Part shown: positions 59,012 through 64,000 of the stretch, in pieces
Numbering within the stretch: position 1 is the stretch's first letter
How the letters are laid out: the number at the start of each line of letters is the position of its first letter
Assembly (NCBI GenBank): GCA_013146195.2
Contig: CM028377.1
Location: 23,737,980-23,801,979 of the forward strand
Length of the DNA stretch: 64,000 nucleotides
Source: Codonopsis lanceolata
Lineage: Eukaryota > Streptophyta > Magnoliopsida > Asterales > Campanulaceae
Direction: 5' to 3'
Notes under the pieces: model-generated
The model's input: only the letters and a program-made list of their open reading frames with translations
Database searches by the model: none
Told to the model about the DNA's origin: nothing
Made by a program: the position numbers and the translations under genes

Positions 59012-61319
59012 TAGTGGGAAGTCTGTTAATTACGTGTGTGGCAGCAAGGAGGCAATAAACCCATAATTGTATTGGGAGTCCAGATTGGAACCTTATAGCT
59101 CTGGCCATATCAAGGAGGTGTTGGTGTTTTCTCTCAACAACTCTATTTTGTTGAGGGGTATCAACACAAGAACTTTGATGTTTTATTCCTAGGTTGTTAA
59201 GAAAGGGGATAACTTCAGAATTGTAAAATCCTGTCCCATGATCAGTTCTGCAGAATTTAATGGTGGTATGAAAATGGTTGGCAACATAAGCATTGAATTG
59301 TTTTAAAAGACTGAAAACATGAGTCTTGGTAGGCATGAGAAAGGTCCAAACACCTCTGGAATAATCATCTACAATGGTTAAGAAGTACCTACAGCCATTC
59401 ATAGTGGTTTTCCTGTAGGGTCCCCATAAGTCACAATGAATAAGGTCAAAACAGGCATTAGCTTTGGTGTTGCTAACATTAAAAGGCAATTTGTGCTGCT
59501 TAGTCAAAGGACAGATGTCACACATAGCGATATTCTTGACAGAATCATTGTCATCATTACATGAAGGAAGTAAATGGACAATTCTTTTAAGTGTGCTAAG
59601 AGAACTGTGGCCTAATCTTTTGTGCCAGAAGTTAATATCTCTATCTCTTGAAGAGCTGAAACAAAGATGGGATTGATTGTGGGAGGGGTCAGCCCTGAGT
59701 ATGTAAAGGCCTTCACTGAGGTTACCAGTGGCTATAGTCTTGGTCTTCTGAGGGTCCTGGAAAACACATTGAGAGCTATCAATCTGAGTGTGACAATTAA
59801 TTTGTGTAGTAAGTTTAGGTATAGAAAGAAGGTTGTATTTAAAATTGGGTATGTAGAAGACATGGTCAAGAATGAGTTGGGTATTAAGGAATGCTTTACC
59901 AACATAGCTAACAGTAACACTGGATCCATTTGGTAGGGATAAGGTGATAGGGTGACCTAGTTTCTTAACATCATACATAACAGTAAGTGATGTGCATATG
60001 TGATATGTAGCACCAGAGTCAATGATCCAGTTGTGTAAAGAGGGCATGGTTTTGTGGTTTTCAGTGATGGAAGTACCTGCCATATGTGTCATACCAACAA
60101 ATCCTTGTCCAGTTTGGCTACTGTTGTGTTCTTCTGGACTGTCTTTGATTTTGAGTAAGTTCAGAACATGGTTGAGCTGAGCTTGTAAGTTTTCCAAGGT
60201 AGGCTGGCTAGAAATGGAGTTCTTGATTTCTCCATTGGTCTGATTGTTCTGCACTTGCATGATTTTTGGGTTTCCAGAGTGGGGTTGATTGCTATAGCTG
60301 TTTTGGTTCTTGCTATCATTCCCTTGTTGGTCTTTGTTTGATTGCCTGGTCTTGTGTGCAGGGTGATTGGGGTTACCAGGATGGTTAATGAGGAAGCCTT
60401 TAAGTCTATAGCATTCATCCTTGGTGTGTCCCTCTCTAGTACAATAGTTGCAAAAGATTCCTTTCTTGAAGGGAGTCTTGTTGGTATTTGGCTTGGCTTG
60501 AGAGGGAACATGAAAAGTTCTGGCAGAATTGGTTTGAGAGGGTTGTGCAACATTGCTGGCAATGAAGCCTGTTTCAGGGATATAGCCTTGTCTATGAGTC
60601 TCTTCTTGCCTGATCATATAGTAGGCCTCCCCAATAGAAGGGAGAGGTTTCATTCTAAGGATTTGGCCTCTTATGTTCATGAAACTTTCATGAAGCCCCA
60701 TTAGAAACTGCATCAACTGTCTCATTTGTTCTATGGATTCTTGGTTCTTGACTTCTCCACAGTTGCAGGGACATCTACAGGATGTTGTGGGGTCTAAGGC
60801 TGCACTTTCATCCCAAACCCCTTTCATCTTATGATAATAAAATTCAACAGACCTGGTGCCTTGTTCAAGTCTGTGCAGATCTTTCTCTAATTGGAAGATT
60901 CTATGTCCATCAATGTTAGCAAACCTTTCTGCCAATTCCTTCCAGACTGAATGGGCATTAATGACATACCTTAGACTGTTGCTGATGTCTTCAGTGACTA
61001 CATTGAAAGTCCAGGAAATCACCATGTCGTTGGCTCTGGCCCATAGTGGATAAAGTGGATCATCTTTCTTAGGAATGGGAAAGGAGCCATCTATGATTGA
61101 AAGCTTGTTCTTGGCTGATAAGGCAATTTCAAAGGATCTTTTCCAAGAATTGTAGTTTTCACTTCCAGTTAATTTGGTGGCAATCAAGATGAGACCTGGA
61201 TGATCATTGTTGTGAAGATATAAAGGATGCATGTTGGAATCTATGCCGATTTCCATTGTTGATAGTTTGTTCTTTGAATTAGTGGGATCGATGGAGGATT
61301 TTTGTGTTTCTTCTGTCAT
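59001..61319 (-). CDS. Copia gag-protease-integrase polyprotein (5' part)
   Basis: Starting at ATG 61319 (an earlier in-frame ATG at 61439 lies partly in the LTR and is unlikely), 772 codons. Gag domain about 35-250; CCHC zinc knuckle CNYCTREGHTKDEC at 290-303; aspartic protease motif DSGA at 434-437; integrase zinc-binding region about 563-605; integrase catalytic core with D630 (CDLWGP), D693 (RTDHG) and E729 (VVERKH). RTDHGTGF replaces the more usual RSDNGTEF, but the acidic triad is kept. The frame ends at 59001 after NRLPTTAT because of the frameshift described for the downstream frame. Confidence 0.93.
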   Translation of the reverse strand: MTEETQKSSIDPTNSKNKLSTMEIGIDSNMHPLYLHNNDHPGLILIATKLTGSENYNSWKRSFEIALSAKNKLSIIDGSFPIPKKDDPLYPLWARANDMVISWTFNVVTEDISNSLRYVINAHSVWKELAERFANIDGHRIFQLEKDLHRLEQGTRSVEFYYHKMKGVWDESAALDPTTSCRCPCNCGEVKNQESIEQMRQLMQFLMGLHESFMNIRGQILRMKPLPSIGEAYYMIRQEETHRQGYIPETGFIASNVAQPSQTNSARTFHVPSQAKPNTNKTPFKKGIFCNYCTREGHTKDECYRLKGFLINHPGNPNHPAHKTRQSNKDQQGNDSKNQNSYSNQPHSGNPKIMQVQNNQTNGEIKNSISSQPTLENLQAQLNHVLNLLKIKDSPEEHNSSQTGQGFVGMTHMAGTSITENHKTMPSLHNWIIDSGATYHICTSLTVMYDVKKLGHPITLSLPNGSSVTVSYVGKAFLNTQLILDHVFYIPNFKYNLLSIPKLTTQINCHTQIDSSQCVFQDPQKTKTIATGNLSEGLYILRADPSHNQSHLCFSSSRDRDINFWHKRLGHSSLSTLKRIVHLLPSCNDDNDSVKNIAMCDICPLTKQHKLPFNVSNTKANACFDLIHCDLWGPYRKTTMNGCRYFLTIVDDYSRGVWTFLMPTKTHVFSLLKQFNAYVANHFHTTIKFCRTDHGTGFYNSEVIPFLNNLGIKHQSSCVDTPQQNRVVERKHQHLLDMARAIRFQSGLPIQLWVYCLLAATHVINRLPTTAT

Positions 61320-61409
61320 GAAAAAAGATTCACAGGTAGATGGAGGGAGAAGAACTGGATAGATGCTTGGTGAGGTTCGGGTGCCAGGAGATTCTTGGCT
61401 CTGATACCA

Positions 61410-61761
61410 TGAAAAGAAAGGATATTGAAGGAGAACCAAATTATTTTCTTTCTTGATTGATAAATAGAAATTACATTGAATCCCTATTTATAAATCTAAG
61501 GGTTGGTCTCCGAATCAGAGAAGGAGAGGGAAGTATAACAAAAAGAATCATAATACAACTACCTAACAAACAATTTACACTCGACACCCTTCCACAGTTG
61601 AGAATTACATCCCGGTGTTGAAACTTTCTAAAGTAGTGGCTTCCTTGAATCTCTTCCATTTTGAGTTTACTTCTCCATATTTGGCCTTGATCTGAATGTC
61701 CTTGTTGGGTTTGATCTTGAGGGAATTTAGCTTCCCTTTGGTTTCATCTTCACAGTTAATA
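61410..61761 (-). repeat. 5' LTR of copia element
   Basis: Same borders as the 3' LTR, with one extra base near 61507, and followed on the plus strand by the target copy CTTGT. Confidence 0.93.
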
Positions 61762-61766
61762 CTTGT

Positions 61767-62551
61767 GATTGGAGAGAGTACTTCCGAGTCCAAAGCTTTT
61801 AAGAAAATAACTTCTCGACGTGGTAGGTGACAGTGAACTACCGTGCAATTGAATATTTTTTTGAGTTGTAGAATAGTTGTTAACGGCGGTCTCACAGATA
61901 GAAAAAGAGAAAGATGAATTGGATGAGGGTAAGAAGTGTAAATTATTAATCTTAAACCATAGATCTTGAATTTCATGATAATCACAATAGCATACAAAAT
62001 TCTCTTAATTAAAATACCTGATAAAGACATGTTGTTTCTTGTGATTTGTTCTTGATTCCAAATCTATCTGCAGTATAATAGAGAAGTAGATGCGGAATAT
62101 TTCTTCTTCCTTTTGGCCTAAAAACCCTAATGAGTTTATTTAACGTGATATATGAATATGATTATTACATCTCTTTTATAGGCAACGGGAGGACCAAATT
62201 CCTATTAGGGTTTTAATCTCAGCCGTCCATCAATTTAGAGTTTATTTAGGAAACAAACACATTTTACAAACCAAATTTATTGTAATTTGGTAATTCCAAA
62301 TCAACCGTGATTATCACTTATTGACCATATAAAGAATTTCTTAACCTGCAAAAAATATATCTTACTAGACCTTTTAAACAAATGTATAAATAAGAGTCCA
62401 ATAATATTCTTTCTTCAAGAACTATTTCTGTTATCAATTATCTATCCACATAAAGTATACAAAATATGGAAACAGAAATGAAATTCAAAATATCATAAAT
62501 AAGATCTCAATAAAAGTTCAATGTATAAGCATGACAAACGATCAATTAATA
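61767..62551. other. Flank of copia insertion, no gene recognised
   Basis: AT-rich DNA. An AAACCCTAA-like word at about 62120-62128 and AATCTCAGCCGTCCATCAA near 62217 could belong to the LTR of the neighbouring copia fragment, but I cannot delimit one. Confidence 0.4.
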
Positions 62552-63590
62552 ATCAGTCATTTTGTCTAGACCCATATTTGAAGTATGTTCGTGAAAGGTC
62601 GTAGGAGGTAACTCCTTCGTAAGTGCATCTGCAACTGTAAGTTTTGTGCTTATATGCTCAATGAACAAATGTTTCTTTTGAATTGCTTACTTCACCGATA
62701 GATACTTAAGGTCCATGTATTTTGTTCCTTTAGAGTATCTATCATGCTTAGAGAAAAATACTACTTTGGTATTATCACTATAAAGTTTCAACGATCCAGG
62801 GACAAAATTCAAGTCTTTAAATCTTGAGATGCAGCCATAAGCAATGATTTGTAGCTTCAAAGCAAGCTACAACTTCAGCTTCCATCGTGGAATTAGCAAT
62901 AATAGACTCTTTTGTATTTTTCCATGAGATTGCTCCTCCAGCTAGTAGAAAAACATAACCAAAAGTGCTCTTTCGAGTGTCTGCGCATCCAGCATAATCA
63001 GAATTTGAATAACCAACTAACTCTAATTAATCTGACTTCTTGAATGTAAGACAATAATCCTTCGTACCCTATAAGTATCTCTAAACTTTCTTTCGAGTTC
63101 TCCAAGGATCCATTTCTGGATTTATTTGGTATCTTCCCAACATACCAACAGCAAAGTTGATGCCATGTCTTGTGCAAACTTGTGCATACATCAAACTTCT
63201 TACTAAAGAAGCATGAGGTATGTTTTCCATTTGCTTACGTTCCAATTCATTTTTAGGACATTGATAGAGACCAAATTTGTTTCCTTTCTGAATTGGAGCA
63301 ACGCCCGCAGTACATATTGTCATTCCAAATATTTCTAAGACTCTTTCGATGTACGTTTTCTGGGAGAGTTTAAGTAATCCACGTGATCTATCACAGAATA
63401 TTTCTATCTCAATCGCATAGGAAGCTTCACCCATGTCCTTCATCTCGAAATTTTTAGAAAGATAAGCTTTGGTTTCATGCATTAAGCCAAGATCCCTACT
63501 TTCCAAAATTATGTCATCAACATACAGAACCAAAAATATGAACTTACTCCCACTGATCTTGAGGTATATGCATGGATCTATGGTGTACGC
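62552..63590 (-). pseudogene. Degraded Ty1/copia pol fragment (RT end and RNase H)
   Basis: Minus-strand reading from about 63590: DPCIYLKISGSKFIFLVLYV with YVDD, then KTYIERVLEIFGM, followed after stops by SNSDYAGCADTRKSTFGYVF and GGAISWKNTKESIIANSTME, and ending with VADALTKELPPTTFHEH and MGL. This is the RT C-terminus plus RNase H of a different copia lineage from the intact element. Several stops and frameshifts are present. Upstream of 63590 the homology ends abruptly, so the 5' part is lost. Confidence 0.88.
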
Positions 63591-63623
63591 AAAAAGCAAG
63601 TCGGCCAAGATTACCGGTCGTAT

Positions 63624-64000
63624 CAAGTAATAAAGTGTACAAAAGTACGAGTTATCAATCCTACAGGGAATGCACGTAATTCTCACTCCGACTAGGAACC
63701 AAAATTAAGCTAAATATTTATATTTGAGCGAAAAGAAAATGAATTAAAATCTAAAAATATAAACAACATAGAAGACAATTAAATCTAAACTAAAGTGGAG
63801 GTGGTTTGGCAACAACAAATCAAGATAAAAATATAAGAGTGTAATATTTCTAGTTTAGCCGGTATTTAATTTAATCATCTTTTTACTTTTCTTTAACTCA
63901 AGTCTTGGTAGTCCGTTGCACTATATATTCGCTACGGGCTCTCGCAACGTATAGCAAATCTAGCTACAACTCCTAGCTATGGGCTCTCACTTCTTATAAC
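63624..64000. other. Unidentified AT-rich end region
   Basis: Begins with CGGTCGTATCAAGTAATAAAG and CCTACAGGGAATGCACGTAA, words that I associate with internal regions of plant retrotransposons but cannot assign. Contains a GGGCTCTCRC doublet near 63935 and 63983. No gene seen to the window end. Confidence 0.35.

Larger units (their letters stand above)
56605..61761 (-). mobile_element. Nearly complete Ty1/copia retrotransposon (5157 bp)
   Basis: LTRs at 56605-56955 (3') and 61410-61761 (5', minus-strand sense) differ by about ten substitutions and one indel in 351 bp. Perfect 5-bp target duplication CTTGT at 56600-56604 and 61762-61766. The primer site TGGTATCAGAGCCAAG (minus) lies at 61394-61409, tRNA-Met type, and a polypurine tract GTGGGAGGG (minus) at 56956-56964 borders the 3' LTR. 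Gag-protease-integrase and RT-RNase H are both present, separated by one frameshift near 59010. LTR similarity suggests a fairly recent insertion. Confidence 0.95.

Overview
This window is nuclear DNA of a flowering plant, very probably a eudicot. I see spliced genes with GT/AG introns, AT-rich intergenic DNA, two cytosolic ribosomal protein genes with plant telo-box promoters, a GEX2 gamete-attachment gene, and a dense nest of plant transposons (Ty3/gypsy of the TAT/Ogre type, Ty1/copia, Helitrons, hAT, MULE and related TIR elements, Stowaway and Tourist MITEs, SINEs, a TRIM). I cannot name the species. A run of exactly 100 N (24009-24108) is a scaffold gap.

Layout: 1-5.2 kb holds a small Helitron, a ~0.69-kb tandem duplication whose first copy carries a hAT element, a Tourist-like MITE, a Stowaway remnant and another Helitron 3' end. 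5.27-9.40 kb is a row of three TIR elements (A, C, B) with internal short tandem arrays; the last ends about 190 bp upstream of the RPL6 start codon. 9.59-11.31 kb is RPL6 (eL6, four exons, +). 14.8-15.4 kb is a small glycine-rich protein gene on the minus strand with a frameshift near its end. 15.5-17.6 kb is a decayed Mutator-like element. 17.6-28.6 kb is an inverted pair of TAT/Ogre-like gypsy elements, 5' LTRs outward, meeting at the gap. 28.6-33.3 kb is stacked Helitron ends and TIR elements (D1, D2). 33.6-35.8 kb is RPL18 (eL18, five exons, +). 36.9-41.3 kb is a putative Helitron carrying pieces of an oxidoreductase gene. 41.3-44.6 kb has two hAT elements with intact target-site duplications and TIR element E. 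45.07-56.23 kb is GEX2 (about 17 exons, +), with a one-base insertion in exon 11. 56.6-61.8 kb is a nearly complete minus-strand copia element with 5-bp target duplications. 62.5-63.6 kb is a degraded copia pol fragment.

RPL6 and RPL18 are housekeeping parts of the large ribosomal subunit; GEX2 acts on sperm-cell membranes. They form no operon-like unit. Most of the rest is transposon biology. The points most worth checking are the GEX2 frameshift, the Helitron gene capture, the hAT insertion with its empty-site sister copy, the related TIR elements with copy-specific internal arrays, and the inverted retrotransposon pair at the gap. Exon borders were set by hand from splice signals and reading-frame continuity; no database search was possible.
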